64,000 nucleotides of DNA from Streptomyces virginiae (GCF_000720455.1 NZ_JOAK01000022.1:52780-116779); one strand, 5' to 3'; positions 52,722 to 62,545 are shown, counted from the stretch's first letter. A program made the numbers and translations. The notes: generated by a model not told the origin, from the sequence alone.

Positions 52722-53528
52722 GTGACACATCGCCGCAGTCGGACCGGGAGCCCTCGTCGCCACGAGCTGCCGCACTACCAAGTGATCCTGGACAACACAG
52801 ACTGGGCGTCGCTCGCCACCGTGTGTGGGACGGGTGAAGCCCTGCCGACGGAGCTGGCAGGCATCCTCAACCCCGACCCGGCCGTGAGGGCGGCCGCTAC
52901 CGACAACGCCCTGAGGGAAGTGACTCACCAGAACACCATCTACGAAGCCACCGGGCCCGTGGCGCTCTTCACAGCAGCCATCCTCAACCATCCGATCATC
53001 GCGGCAGACGACTTCAGGCACGATGCCGACACAGCACCGTACCGCCCGACTCTCATGAGACTGCTTGAGTGGCTCGGCGACACCGCCTACGACGCCAACG
53101 ACGAGTGCTTCGCCCTCAGTGAGGGCCACTGCGACAAGGGTTTCCTCTACGAGGACAGGGATATGCGCGCGTTCAGAGACCTGCGCCCGGCCATCTTCTC
53201 CGCTGTCCATCCCCTTCTCGGTCACGAGAACGCAGAGGTACACGGCGCGGCCCTCCTCGCTGCAATCCCCCTCACAGAGCACCCCTTCCTCAGCACACAC
53301 CGGGCCCTGCTGGTCGACCACGCTCGGCGACTGCTGGCAACCAGCACCGACCGCCACCACAGAGACCGTGTATTGGACGCCATGAGAGCCTGGGGTCACG
53401 ACACCACCGCTCTGGAGAACGCGGACGACATCGCAGCCCACGAGCGCTACGTTCGTCTCAAGGCGGAACGTGATTCCTGGTCGGCGGCCGACGGCGCAGA
53501 CGGCTACTCCGAAGACCCACCGTTCTGA
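52722..53528 (+). CDS. Hypothetical HEAT-like helical protein
   Basis: 268 residues from GTG at 52722. LPHYQVILDNTDWASLATVC, LAGILNPDPAVRAAATDNAL, REVTHQNTIYEATGPVALFT, AAILNHPIIAADD, then LRPAIFSAVHPLLGHENAEV, HGAALLAAIPLTEHPFLSTH, with helical pairs like HEAT repeats. No start-proximal ribosome site; TATAGC 10 nt before the GTG suggests a leaderless message. Similar helical proteins often accompany SUKH-type genes in Streptomyces. Function unknown. Confidence 0.75.
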   Translation: MTHRRSRTGSPRRHELPHYQVILDNTDWASLATVCGTGEALPTELAGILNPDPAVRAAATDNALREVTHQNTIYEATGPVALFTAAILNHPIIAADDFRHDADTAPYRPTLMRLLEWLGDTAYDANDECFALSEGHCDKGFLYEDRDMRAFRDLRPAIFSAVHPLLGHENAEVHGAALLAAIPLTEHPFLSTHRALLVDHARRLLATSTDRHHRDRVLDAMRAWGHDTTALENADDIAAHERYVRLKAERDSWSAADGADGYSEDPPF

Positions 53529-54487
53529 CTCAAGGGCACGCATCGCCCCCAGAATTCCTGAACTCGTTCATCGGGTGGGGGCTGGAGGCAGCGGATGCTC
53601 CGTAAGGACGAGGTCCACGACCTGGGTCGCCCCGCGCCGAGGGTTGGAGCGCCGGGAGTCCTGGACGGCAGCGGCTGGCGACGGCACTCGCCCGAGGGGA
53701 CACGAACCGCCTCGGCTGCGATGCCGGGCGCAATCGCCGACTCTGCCGGCGTCACCGGTTTCTTTCAGGGTTTGATTCTGGTGCTGTGCTGATGGTCGAG
53801 CCGATTGACGCGTGCGACGTTCTCCCGGTCCTTGGCGTTAACGGTTCGAATTGCCCCACGTTTCCGGTCGCAGCTGGCCCAGCCCTGGCGCTCGGTAGGG
53901 GCGGCCTGATGTCGCGGGGTGGTCATAGGAGGGAATGCTGCGCATGACGACTTGAAGAGCACCGACTGGGCGGCAGCACTGGGTCAAGGTCGCGTCCTGG
54001 GACACTGTCAAGGACGGCGATCGCCGAATCTGCGCCACTTGCGAAACCGAGGTCTGCTCCTACCAGTTCCGTTTCCATCCGCGACGACGGGCAAGGCATC
54101 CTTCAGGTTCAGCCATGATCGTGCTCTCGTCCGACAGTCAGCCGGCGTAACCTTCGACGGGCCATCGTCCGAGCTCACGAGCATCTGACACCTCTCCCTC
54201 CGCGTTTGTGGCACCACCGATTGACCCCGGTAGGAAGTGGAGCACTACCGATCCGGCTCGTACGAACGGCCCCTCGGGAATCAGTGGACGACAAACCGCC
54301 CACATGGGGAGTTCCGGCTCCGATGGCACGAAGAGCATCGAACATGCCTTATGGCGAACGAAGTTCAACGAACTGGCTGATTCATCCGTAGCCGCTCAAT
54401 CGGTGTACCCACCAGACTTCTCGGTGGCAGCCCGAGCCTTGAGGGTGCAGGCCGCCCCGCAATCTCGCCTCAGTCGAAGGAGGGGTA
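53529..54487. other. No supported gene
   Basis: About 960 bp of lower coding bias. Short open frames on both strands show no family signature. It may contain decayed genes; the last 100 bp hold the promoter and AAGGAGGG site of the I36 gene. Confidence 0.45.
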
Positions 54488-54877
54488 ATGAACCGTCGGA
54501 CAAAGTTCAGCCTGGCAGTAACGACGGCACTCGTCGGTGCAGCGCTTGCACTCGCGCCCGCGGCCCATGCCGACGACGTCTCGATCAGCGGCTACGACAA
54601 CTGCGGGCCCGGCTGGATCTGCTTCTACTCGGAGAGGGATGGGGGCGGACAGAAATGCCAGTGGTCCCAGAGCTCCACCGACACCCGTTCCCAGTGTTCA
54701 TGGATGCGAGCCGGCACGAACACCCGGTCCGTCTACAACCGCACCAACAGCAGGTTCCACTACTACCACAGCGTCAACTACACGAATCGGATCGGCAGCA
54801 CCACCGCCGGCACCAGGGGAAATCTCGCGGGGACCTACACCATCGGCTCCCTCTGCGCCGGCTCCTGCCCGGGCTGA
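54488..54877 (+). CDS. Secreted peptidase inhibitor, I36 family
   Basis: 129 residues, ATG behind GAAGGAGGGG. Signal MNRRTKFSLAVTTALVGAAL, ALAPAAHA. Mature part DDVSISGYDNCGPGWICFYS, ERDGGGQKCQWSQSSTDTRS, NTRSVYNRTNSRFHYYHSVN matches the beta/gamma-crystallin-like I36 fold (SMPI), with the CFYS strand and paired Cys residues. Inhibits metalloproteases in the founding member (family knowledge). Confidence 0.88.
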   Translation: MNRRTKFSLAVTTALVGAALALAPAAHADDVSISGYDNCGPGWICFYSERDGGGQKCQWSQSSTDTRSQCSWMRAGTNTRSVYNRTNSRFHYYHSVNYTNRIGSTTAGTRGNLAGTYTIGSLCAGSCPG

Positions 54878-55034
54878 CATCGGCCTACGGTGCGTGTGCC
54901 GGGACGAGATCCACGACAGCCGGGCCGCGAGCTGCGCGAGGCTCCAGGGTGTCGGGGTGGGGTGGCTTCGGGGGCGTGTGGGCCCTCGCCTCCTGACCCG
55001 TCATGGCCTCCAGGACCGGCGGGGCTGCGCCCCG

Positions 55035-55063
55035 GCGCCGGCCGGGGTTTGCCCGGCCGGCGC
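55035..55063. terminator. 12-bp perfect hairpin
   Basis: GCGCCGGCCGGG, loop GTTTG, CCCGGCCGGCGC, 28 nt beyond the stop of the minus-strand repeat protein at 55091. Confidence 0.8.
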
Positions 55064-55090
55064 TGGTGGGGGTGCGTGGTTGGCTGTCCG

Positions 55091-57082
55091 TCAGGGGCAG
55101 CTGATGCGGGTGTCGCCGGTGTCGGTGGTGCAGGTGTCGACGCCGGAGCCGCCGTTGGCGGTGTCGTTGGCGCCCACGCCGTCGGTGGTGGTCAGGCGGT
55201 CGTTGCCGTAGTAGCCGGTGAGGACGTCGTTGCCGCGGTCGCCGTTCATGGTGTCGTCACCGAACCCGCCGTCGAGGTTGTCGTTGCCCGGGCCGCCGTA
55301 GACGGTGTCGTTGCCGAAGCCCGCACGCACGGTGTCGTTGCCGGAGAGCGCGCAGATGACGTCGTTGCCGTAGCCACCGGTGAGGGTGTCGGTGCCGGAC
55401 GTGCCGACGATCGTGCAGCCCCGGGCGTTGTTGGCCGAGGTGGTGGCGGTGGCGCTGTTGTCGCCGGTGTTCGGGTCCTGCGGCGAGCCGGTCACGGACG
55501 CGGTGTCCCGGAGGGTGCCGGTCGTGCGCGGTTCGGCGGTCACGGTGACCGTGGCGCTCGCGCCGGGGGCCAGGCTGCCCAGGGCGCAGGTCGCGCCCGT
55601 CGCGGTGGTGGTGCAGGTGCCCTGGGAGGGCACGGCCGAGATCAGGGTGCCGCCGGCTCCGGAGAGAGAGTCGGTCAGGGAGACGCCCGTCGCGGTCGCC
55701 GTGGAGGAGACCGCGTTGGTCACCCGGACCGTGTACGTCGCCTGGTCGCCGATGCTCACCGTCGTCGTACCGGACTTGGTGACGGACAGGTCCGCCGACT
55801 GCGGCGGGGGCGTGGTGCCGCCACCGCCGAGGTAGCGGGCCACGCCGCGGTCGGCGGCGAGGCTGTTGGCCTGGCCGACGACCCCGCCGGCGACGATCTT
55901 GCCGTCAGGCTGCAGGGCCACTTGGGAGGCCTGCTCGGAGGGGCCGCCGAAGTCGGTCGTCAGCCGGCCGTCGCCGTCGAAGGAGGCGTCCGCGGCGCCG
56001 TTGGTGTTGTACCGGGCCAGCGCCCAGTCGCCCGCGTACCGGCCCGCGACGACGATCCGGCCGTCGGACTGCAGGGCGACGTCCGCGGCGTCGGCGATGT
56101 CCGGCCCGAAGGTGGTGGTGACCCGGCCGGCGCTGCCGAACGTCGGGTCCACGGCGCCTCCGGCGGTGAATCGGGCCAGCCCGAAGACGTTGTCATCGCC
56201 GGTCGCGACGACGATCCGGCCGTCGGACTGCAGGGCCACGCCCCGGGCCCTGGCCCCGAAGCCGGGGGCCGCCCGGCCGTCGCCGTCGAAGGTGGGGTCG
56301 AGGCTGCCGTCGGTGTTGTAACGGGCGAGCGTGACGCCGCCGGGGCCGGCCCCGGCGACGACGACCCGGCCGTCGGGCTGGAGGGCCAGGTCGGCGGCCG
56401 AGGCGAAGGTTCCGCCCGGGAAGGTGGTGACGGCCTTGCCGTCGCCGTCGAAGGTCGGGTCCAGGGAGCCGTTGGCGTTCCAGCGGACCACGACCCAGCT
56501 CGCGAAGCTCTGGCCCGCCGCCACGATGCGGCCGTCGGGCTGCACGGCCACGGTCATGGCGGTCTCGATCGCGTCCGGGTCGATATCGGTGACCGCCTTG
56601 CCGCCGGTGCCGAAGGTCGGGTCGAGGCTGCCGTCGGGGTTGTAGCGGGCGGCCACCCAGTCGCCGTTGCCGGCGATCGAGGTGGACCCGCCGACCGCGA
56701 TGATCTTGCCGTCGGGTTGCAGGGCCAGGGCCCTGGCCTCGTCGTTGTTGAAGTCGAAGTCGGTGTTGACGATGCCGTCGCCGCCGAAGGTCGTGTCGAG
56801 GCTGCCGTCGGCGTTGTAGCGCACCAGCACGAAGTCGCCGCCGGTCTCGTCGAAGTAGCCGTCGCCCACCGTGATGATCTTGCCATCGGGCTGGACGGCC
56901 ATGCCCGAGACGTTCTCGTAGCCGGTCACGTCCGTGACGACCTTGCCGTCGCCGCTGAAGGCGGGGTCCAGATCGCCGGGAGCCGCCGTGGCCGCCGTGG
57001 GCAGTCCGAGTACGAGCGCCAAGGCGGCGACGCCGGCGGCGCCGGCGCGCCCGGCCCGGCGCCGTGGGGAGTGCTGGGGCAT
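55091..57082 (-). CDS. Secreted delta-60 propeller, DUF11 and RTX-repeat protein
   Basis: 663 residues from ATG at 57082; a GTG 54 nt upstream is possible. Signal MPQHSPRRRAGRAGAAGVAA, LALVLGLPTAATA. Residues about 30-440: seven to eight delta-60 repeats, each LALQPDGKIIAVGG, WVAARYNPDGSLDPTFG, forming a propeller. About 450-560: DUF11-type Ig-like domain (SADLSVTKSGTTTVSIGDQA, TYTVRVTNAVSSTATATGVS). About 575-650: RTX Ca-binding nonapeptides (GGYGNDVICALSGNDTVRAG, GGPGNDNLDGGFGDDTMNGD). Exported, probably extracellular and Ca-stabilised; function unknown. Confidence 0.92.
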   Translation of the reverse strand: MPQHSPRRRAGRAGAAGVAALALVLGLPTAATAAPGDLDPAFSGDGKVVTDVTGYENVSGMAVQPDGKIITVGDGYFDETGGDFVLVRYNADGSLDTTFGGDGIVNTDFDFNNDEARALALQPDGKIIAVGGSTSIAGNGDWVAARYNPDGSLDPTFGTGGKAVTDIDPDAIETAMTVAVQPDGRIVAAGQSFASWVVVRWNANGSLDPTFDGDGKAVTTFPGGTFASAADLALQPDGRVVVAGAGPGGVTLARYNTDGSLDPTFDGDGRAAPGFGARARGVALQSDGRIVVATGDDNVFGLARFTAGGAVDPTFGSAGRVTTTFGPDIADAADVALQSDGRIVVAGRYAGDWALARYNTNGAADASFDGDGRLTTDFGGPSEQASQVALQPDGKIVAGGVVGQANSLAADRGVARYLGGGGTTPPPQSADLSVTKSGTTTVSIGDQATYTVRVTNAVSSTATATGVSLTDSLSGAGGTLISAVPSQGTCTTTATGATCALGSLAPGASATVTVTAEPRTTGTLRDTASVTGSPQDPNTGDNSATATTSANNARGCTIVGTSGTDTLTGGYGNDVICALSGNDTVRAGFGNDTVYGGPGNDNLDGGFGDDTMNGDRGNDVLTGYYGNDRLTTTDGVGANDTANGGSGVDTCTTDTGDTRISCP

Positions 57083-57387
57083 GCGCGAACCACTTCCGTC
57101 CGTCGGTTCCTCGGGTGCCCCAGCTTTCTGGGACACCGGGTCGGGACGGGGCCGCGGCGGGCCGGGGCTGCGCCCACTGGACCGCTGTGTTCCACCCTCA
57201 GGAGTGACGGACCGGTCATCCGAACGGCCCGGTACGGGCCGCCGTCAGTGCCCCGCCGGAGGACTCGCCCCTGCCGGTGGGGCAGCGGTGTCAGGACGCC
57301 ACCGGCGACGCGTAGCCCGGCTCAGCGTCCTTCGGAGCCGCCGCGCCCGTCACACTGCCGTACTGAAACGTCAAAGCGCCAGCGGAC

Positions 57388-57546
57388 TTACTTGGCAGGT
57401 TCTGCAAGAGCTTCGGCCAGGGTTTGCAGCATGCCGAGATTCGGTGCGGCCTCGTGGAGGGTTTGACAGCTTCTGTCGGTGGCTCCCGAAAGCTGTCCCA
57501 GACGTTTGTCCAGCTCTTTCTCCGCGTGGGGCTGCGTCATGGGCAT
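57388..57546 (-). CDS. Small helical protein, 52 residues
   Basis: ATG at 57546 behind GGGAGGC. MPMTQPHAEKELDKRLGQLS, GATDRSCQTLHEAAPNLGML, QTLAEALAEPAK. Amphipathic helices, no signal. The start overlaps the end of the preceding gene by 10 nt, so the two are coupled. Confidence 0.55.
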   Translation of the reverse strand: MPMTQPHAEKELDKRLGQLSGATDRSCQTLHEAAPNLGMLQTLAEALAEPAK

Positions 57547-58604
57547 CGAAGCCTCCCAAGAGCAGCGCACCTGCACCGACGGCGAACGGCGAACGGCGCC
57601 ACGGGAAGCGAGATCGGGGTCCCACGCAACTGCCCCACAGGCACGTACTTTCCTGTCGTCTGTCTAACGACGGCAGACGTAGCGGCCGTGATCGCCGATG
57701 TTGCCGAAGACAGCAAGCTCATACGCTTTGGGGACCGGAAGCGGGACCGGACGTGCTCCTCAAGCCGACCGATCCGGCCGTGGACGTCCTCGATGCTCGC
57801 GCGGAGCCCTGAGACGGACTTGGTGACCTGCTCAGACCGTGTCCTGGCTACGTCAGGTTTTCCCTCGTGGTAGTCGAAGGCGATCCGCGCGAGACCGAAC
57901 TGGACCGTGCCCACGTAACACTGCGCCGTCAGATCGAGGTGCAGCAGCACCTCATCCACAGACGCCTCGTGCAGACCCTTCTGGGCCTGGCGCACAGACC
58001 CTTGTTCTTGATCACCGAGAAGTCGCTCGCCTCAACGCCCCGCTCCCCATGAGCACGCAGCCGCGCCACCGGATCCTCGACCTGCTCGACGACATTCTCG
58101 ACAGCACCGAGCTGGTCGGACTGCAGGCGCTGGGACAGTTCATCCACCCGCTGGCGGATGGCCTTGATATCCCGGGCCATCTCGGCCATCTCGGCCATCT
58201 CGGCCGCCTGGGCCTGAGCCGCGATGGCACCCAGAACAGCTGTTCCGCCCGACAGGGCGGAGATGGCCGTGACGCCACGGACCCGCAGCAGACGCGACAC
58301 CTGGCCCCGGTCGTTCCTGATGCTGCCCGGTCCGCGAGAGCATCCGCAGCAGCAACGACGTACTCGGTAATTGCCCCGCAGCCGCCCCCTTCACTACCGC
58401 CGCGTGGTCCGTGCGGAAGATCCGCGCAGTCCGTAGCGCACGTCGCAACCCGAACTCCGCTGAGCAGGCGGACCCGGCTGCTGCCATCTGGTCGATTCCG
58501 GTGGGGCCGACCAGCAAGGGTCCGGTGCCATCAGCTGCGGGTTGCGCCACGCCCAGGACGAGCTCACCACCTAGCCTCACCGCCCGGTGTGCCAGCGCCT
58601 CCAC
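57537..58604 (-). pseudogene. Unknown coiled-coil protein, two frameshifts
   Basis: Segment 1 (GTG 58604): VEALAHRAVRLGGELVLGVA, QMAAAGSACSAEFGLRRALR. Segment 2: RVRGVTAISALSGGTAVLGA (hydrophobic), MAEMARDIKAIRQRVDELSQ, RLQSDQLGAVENVVEQVEDP (coiled coil), SDFSVIKNKG. Segment 3 after a shift near 57995: RQAQKGLHEASVDEVLLHLD, FGLARIAFDYHEGKPDVART, VSGLRASIEDVHGRIGRLEE. Joined, it is a protein of about 350 residues with one membrane-like stretch. No family recognised. The lesions could be assembly errors. Confidence 0.55.
58176..58204. repeat. 9-bp tandem repeat (GGCCATCTC)x3
   Basis: Three copies in the coiled-coil segment, encoding an Ala-Glu-Met triplet repeat on the minus strand. Confidence 0.8.
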
Positions 58605-58705
58605 CTGGGCAGTGGTCGTAGCAGGCCCGGCTCCCGCCTCGGATACCGTGTTCCTCTACGGGGTGCCATAACGGATGTGACGCCCTTACCGGAGGTAGTC
58701 AGCGT

Positions 58706-59095
58706 ATGAGTTCAAAGCGCAGCAAGAATCCAGCCCTACCCGTACTTGACGACGCATTCCGTCTCGCGTCGGTCAAGGACGCCGAAGAATCCACCCGTGA
58801 CTTGGTCGCGCGGCTGGCCACCACCGAGCTGCGCCGTGTTTCCCATCCGGGCCGGGTCACCTGGGAGCCCACCGATCAGGCCGAGCCCGTACCGGTCCCG
58901 CCGACTGTGGTCGACGGTGACGGGGACCTGTGGCTGCGGGACCGGGGCACTGGCACCTGGACCATGCCCGAGTTCAACCCGAAGGAGTTCCCGGCCCGCT
59001 GTGGCGAGGTTCTGACGTGGGACCAGCTTGCCCGCGAGTTCGGCCCTCTTACCGCACTGGCCGACGACCGCCGCATCGGCCGCGGCCGGCGCTGA
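58706..59095 (+). CDS. Hypothetical protein, 129 residues
   Basis: MSSKRSKNPALPVLDDAFRL, ASVKDAEESTRDLVARLATT, TVVDGDGDLWLRDRGTGTWT, MPEFNPKEFPARCGEVLTWD, QLAREFGPLTALADDRRIGR. An N-terminal helix is followed by a beta-rich part. Cytosolic, unknown function. An upstream GGAGG site lies about 13 nt from the ATG. Confidence 0.65.
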   Translation: MSSKRSKNPALPVLDDAFRLASVKDAEESTRDLVARLATTELRRVSHPGRVTWEPTDQAEPVPVPPTVVDGDGDLWLRDRGTGTWTMPEFNPKEFPARCGEVLTWDQLAREFGPLTALADDRRIGRGRR

Positions 59096-59547
59096 CCGCG
59101 CAGCCTTCTGGGCTGACCGCGCCCCTCAAGCGCCCGTGACGGGTACTACGGATCCGGGCGTGCGCATCCTCTGTGTTGGGGGGCGAGGCCGAGCAATCCT
59201 GAGCGCCTGGGTAAGCCTTAGACGTCATCTCGTTTTCGATCACCTGGCTCATCGGGATCTGCACCGGGCGCCCTGGAGGAGCGGCTGGGCAACCCCGGTC
59301 ATCGGCTCGTCATGACGGCTCGGACGGTGTCCTCGTCCCTGCCGGTGATGTCGAGCACGACCAGGTCGGGCTCCGCGACGTGCTGCTCGTCGACCGGCTT
59401 CATGACCCCTGCGACAGCACGACGGAGCCCGGCGGTTCGCCGGCGTCCTCGGCTTCACCCGCATGAGCCGGCTGCCCCGGCCCTGGTACGGCGAGTGGTG
59501 CCGGGTAAGCCGCTGTGACAGGGGCTTGCCCAGGGCCGGCAGCCCGG
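59096..59547. other. Intergenic region with receiver-domain scrap
   Basis: On the minus strand near 59304-59403 the frame reads VDEQHVAEPDLVVLDITGRD, EDTVRAVMTSR. This resembles the phospho-acceptor strand of response-regulator receivers (PDLVVLD). No complete domain or start codon. Nothing else recognised. Confidence 0.35.
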
Positions 59548-60027
59548 TCACGCCATCGCGGCGGCCACGACCTCGAGGACGGTCCGCTGCTCCGGGTCGA
59601 CAGGGGTGTCGGCCTGGCGTAGCGCGCGGAGGGTGCTGCCGTCGGCGCACAGCCTGCACAGCCCGACGACGGGGAACGGGGTGGCGCCGATGAGGGTGTT
59701 CGAGGAAGAGCTCTCGTAGACGGGCCGGTAGCAGTCGGGGTACGGCAGGCAGTCATCGACTCCGTCCGCCGGCGGCGCGTCCGGACCGAGCAGCGGCACG
59801 ATTCGCAGGAGGTTCTCCCCGGCCTCGGCCCACAGCCCCGTCGGCCGCTCCGCGGACCGCTCGAAGACGATGTCGTCACCGTTCGGGCCTTCACTGGTAC
59901 GGGCCCGCGCCAGGGTGCCGACGCCTTCGTCGGGATGGTTCGGGAGGAACGCCAGAACGGTCTGGGCGGCGGGCTCCTCGCGCACGCTGTAGACGTGCCC
60001 GCGCCCGCCCTTCAGGGCCGTGCCCAT
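59548..60027 (-). CDS. Hypothetical protein, 159 residues
   Basis: MGTALKGGRGHVYSVREEPA, AQTVLAFLPNHPDEGVGTLA, LLGPDAPPADGVDDCLPYPD, CYRPVYESSSSNTLIGATPF, GLCRLCADGSTLRALRQADT. Two Cys pairs (DCLPYPDC and LCRLC) could bind a metal. No family recognised. Confidence 0.55.
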   Translation of the reverse strand: MGTALKGGRGHVYSVREEPAAQTVLAFLPNHPDEGVGTLARARTSEGPNGDDIVFERSAERPTGLWAEAGENLLRIVPLLGPDAPPADGVDDCLPYPDCYRPVYESSSSNTLIGATPFPVVGLCRLCADGSTLRALRQADTPVDPEQRTVLEVVAAAMA

Positions 60028-60185
60028 CTCGTTCAGGCTTTGGCGTCGTCGTTACGCAGGCGCAGCTGCCACGAGGCCGGGGCGCCGTCGATCTCGGCGG
60101 GGAGGAGGTGATCAGGATGCCGTTGCCGGACCGGCGGACTTCCAGGTGCAGCGCGCTGCACGGCCACCGCGCGATCGAGGTTCCC

Positions 60186-60330
60186 CGTCCTGGTCGCCGT
60201 TGCCGAGCAACTGCCCGAGGATCTGGTCCACGACGGCGAGCTCGTCGCCTGGGACACCGCTGCCGGCCGGCTGTCCTTCGAAGCCCTCCAGCGCCGGGCC
60301 ACGCCAGCGGCAGAGGCACCGATGGAGGCC
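60186..60330 (+). pseudogene. ATP-dependent DNA ligase fragment
   Basis: LVAVAEQLPEDLVHDGELVA, WDTAAGRLSFEALQRRAT corresponds to the LPDGLVLDGELVVWNPKVGE, LSFEGLQRRT segment (motif III) of the ligase at 16298. Only about 45 codons remain and the catalytic Lys motif is absent. Confidence 0.75.
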
Positions 60331-60461
60331 GGCCGGCGATGGCACGGGACAAGACAGTCCCGTGCTTGGCCTGCAGCCTCCCGAACCTCCCGCGAAGCCC
60401 GGGCTCTCTGTTAGAGGCCGGTGACCCCATTGCCGAGCCTCCAAGAAGCTAACGGGGGGCG

Positions 60462-62156
60462 TCAGCTTCCGTCCGTCAGACTGCGATCGAGGACGCCGAC
60501 AAGCCGCGCTCCCGCGCGGTCGGTCCCGCGGCGCCCCCGCTCGGCACCCGCCGAGGCCTTCTCCAGCCGCAGCCGCGCCGTACGTCCGCGCAGTGTCAGC
60601 GTCATCAACTGGTTGCCGAACCAAGGTCCGCCGGTGCGCCCCCACCGGATCGCCGGTCTCGCGACCCGTCCGTGGCGGGCGAGGAGATGTCCGATCCCCT
60701 TGGCGAACCGGCTCCAGCCGAAACGGAATCCGACCCGTATGGCTGCGGGCACAGAGTTGTGCAGGGGTGAGCAGGTGAACTGGAAGACACGGGAGCGCGG
60801 CTGCCGCCCGGTGGTCCAGACGGGCTCCGCCACGTACGCGTGGTGCACGTCCCCGGAGAGCACGCACACCGTCGCCGGGGCCGCCTCGGCCATCCCCACC
60901 TCGGCGACCGTCTCCGTCAGCCTTTCGAACGACGAGGTGAACGCCGCCCAGTGCTCCAGGTCCGCCCGCCGGCGCAGCCACTCACCGAAGCGCGCCCAGC
61001 GCGGCCCGCGTTCGCCCCGGCAGAGCGCCGCGTGCCAGCCCTCCGCGAAGTGGACCATCGGGGGCAGCAGCCACGGGAGCGATGTCCCGACCAGCAGGTG
61101 GTCGACGCCGCCGGGGTCGTCGAACGCCTGCGTCCGCAGCCAGGCCGCCTCTTCGGCGTCCAGCATCGCCCGGTGCTGCTCCTCCAGCACCCGCGCGGCC
61201 CGGGTGTCGACCATCAGCAGCCGGGTGCGGCCGAAGTCCCTGCGGTAGCTCCAGCGCGCCGTCGCCGGGTCGGCGTCGGCGCGTTCGGCGAACGCACGCA
61301 GCACCTCCGTGCCGTCGTCGGCCGCCAGTACCGCCGCGTACAGCTCGTCCTCGGCGAGCTCGGCGGGGGAGAGGTTCCCGAGGTGCTGGTAGACCCAGTA
61401 CGACATCAGGCCGCTGGTGATCCGCTCGCGCCACCAGGGCGTTGCCCGCATGTCGGCTACCCAGGCGGCACTGGTGTTCCAGTCGTCGATGACGTCGTGG
61501 TCGTCGAAGATCATGCAGCTGGGTACGGTCGAGAGCAGCCAGCGCAGTTCGGGGTCGCCCCAGGACTCGTCGTAGAGGTGGGTGTACTCCTCGTAGTCGG
61601 CGACCTGGTCCGGCGGGGCGGCGGAGCCGGTGCCGGCGGCCCGCCGATGCCGGGCGATCCAGGCGCGGGTGTCGGCGGACGTCTCGTCCGCGTACACCTG
61701 GTCGCCGAGGAGGAGGAGAACGTCCGGACGCTCGGCCTCCGGGTCGGCGGCGAGCCGGGCGGAGAGGGTGTCGAGGACATCGGGGCCCACCGGATCGGGC
61801 TCGCCCACAGCAGGCGCCGCCCACCGGCACGAGCCGAAGGCGACCACCGCGCCCGTCGCCGGGACCGGCGGCGTGTGGATGGTGCTGGGCGGCTGGGGCG
61901 AGTCCGCGAGGGGCCACACCCGCTCGCCGTCGAGCAGCACCTCGTACGTTGTGGCGGACCCAGGGGCGAGCCCGGTCACGACCACCAGTGCGTAGTGGTG
62001 GCCGACGACGCGGAACGTGGGAGCCGAACCACCGCCGCCGCCCGGGCACCGGACCTCCGCCGTGCACGCCCGGTCGGTCTCGACCCACACCGTCGCGCTC
62101 GTGCCCGACTCCCAGTCCACGTGTCGCAGGAGCGGGCCCAGCCTCAGACCGGCCAT
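60462..62156 (-). CDS. Alkaline phosphatase D (PhoD-like) family protein
   Basis: 564 residues, ATG at 62156 behind GGAAGGGG. N-terminal fibronectin-like part (LRHVDWESGTSATVWVETDR) to about residue 95, then the metallophosphoesterase core: VAFGSCRW, DVLLLLGDQVYADE (GDQxY), CMIFDDHDVIDDWN (DDHDxxDDWN), LLMVDTRAARVLEEQ, TVCVLSGDVHHAYVAE (GDVHHxY). No signal peptide, unlike secreted PhoD, so it may act in the cytosol on a phosphodiester or nucleotide. Two palindromes lie 20-60 bp upstream. Confidence 0.92.
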   Translation of the reverse strand: MAGLRLGPLLRHVDWESGTSATVWVETDRACTAEVRCPGGGGGSAPTFRVVGHHYALVVVTGLAPGSATTYEVLLDGERVWPLADSPQPPSTIHTPPVPATGAVVAFGSCRWAAPAVGEPDPVGPDVLDTLSARLAADPEAERPDVLLLLGDQVYADETSADTRAWIARHRRAAGTGSAAPPDQVADYEEYTHLYDESWGDPELRWLLSTVPSCMIFDDHDVIDDWNTSAAWVADMRATPWWRERITSGLMSYWVYQHLGNLSPAELAEDELYAAVLAADDGTEVLRAFAERADADPATARWSYRRDFGRTRLLMVDTRAARVLEEQHRAMLDAEEAAWLRTQAFDDPGGVDHLLVGTSLPWLLPPMVHFAEGWHAALCRGERGPRWARFGEWLRRRADLEHWAAFTSSFERLTETVAEVGMAEAAPATVCVLSGDVHHAYVAEPVWTTGRQPRSRVFQFTCSPLHNSVPAAIRVGFRFGWSRFAKGIGHLLARHGRVARPAIRWGRTGGPWFGNQLMTLTLRGRTARLRLEKASAGAERGRRGTDRAGARLVGVLDRSLTDGS

Positions 62157-62174
62157 CGCGAGTCCCCTTCCGGT

Positions 62175-62216
62175 GTTCCGTACGGTACGGAACGGCCGCT
62201 CCGTACAGTACTGAAC
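62175..62216. promoter_or_regulatory. Tandem palindromes upstream of phoD-like gene
   Basis: GTTCCGTAC-G-GTACGGAAC (62175-62193) is a perfect 9-1-9 palindrome. A copy with 16 of 19 matches (GCTCCGTACAGTACTGAAC) lies at 62198-62216, centres 23 bp apart. Likely a TetR- or MarR-type operator overlapping the promoter of the phosphatase gene; the cognate regulator is not in the window. Confidence 0.7.
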
Positions 62217-62419
62217 GGCGGCGGAAGCGGCGCCGTTGCGCTGCCTGGCCGCCCCGCGTCGGACGTGGCGGACACGGGGAGCAGCGAGTCAGTCGAAGTA
62301 GCTGGTCGAAGACCCGGCCTCTGCCACTGATCCAGGCGATGTCAGGTCCCGGAGGCCGCTCGGGCCAGGGCGGCAGCAATCAGTGCCCCTATGCCTCTTG
62401 CTCGCCTTCACCGCGGACA

Positions 62420-62545
62420 CAGCCTCTTCCACTCCTCGCCGAACTGAACGCGGCCGGCCGCCTCGACTGCAGGGCCTGCGTGGACGGCTCTCACATCCAG
62501 GCGAAGGGGGGGGCGACACCGGTCGACCAGCGGAAGACGGGGCCG
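62420..62545 (+). pseudogene. IS5-family transposase fragment
   Basis: PLLAELNAAGRLDCRACVDG, SHIQAKGG, ATPVDQRKTG: the first catalytic Asp region (VDGSHIxAKGG) of IS5-type transposases. Flanks are unrelated. Confidence 0.75.

Noticed and set aside
54890..57466. 858-codon open frame on the plus strand
   Set aside because: It is antisense to the delta-60 repeat protein and exists because of the third-position GC bias; its sequence is a Val/Gly/Ala-rich mirror of the repeats.
60982..62379. 465-codon open frame overlapping the phoD-like gene
   Set aside because: Off-frame Arg/Gly/Pro-rich shadow; the PhoD motifs are in the other frame of the same strand.
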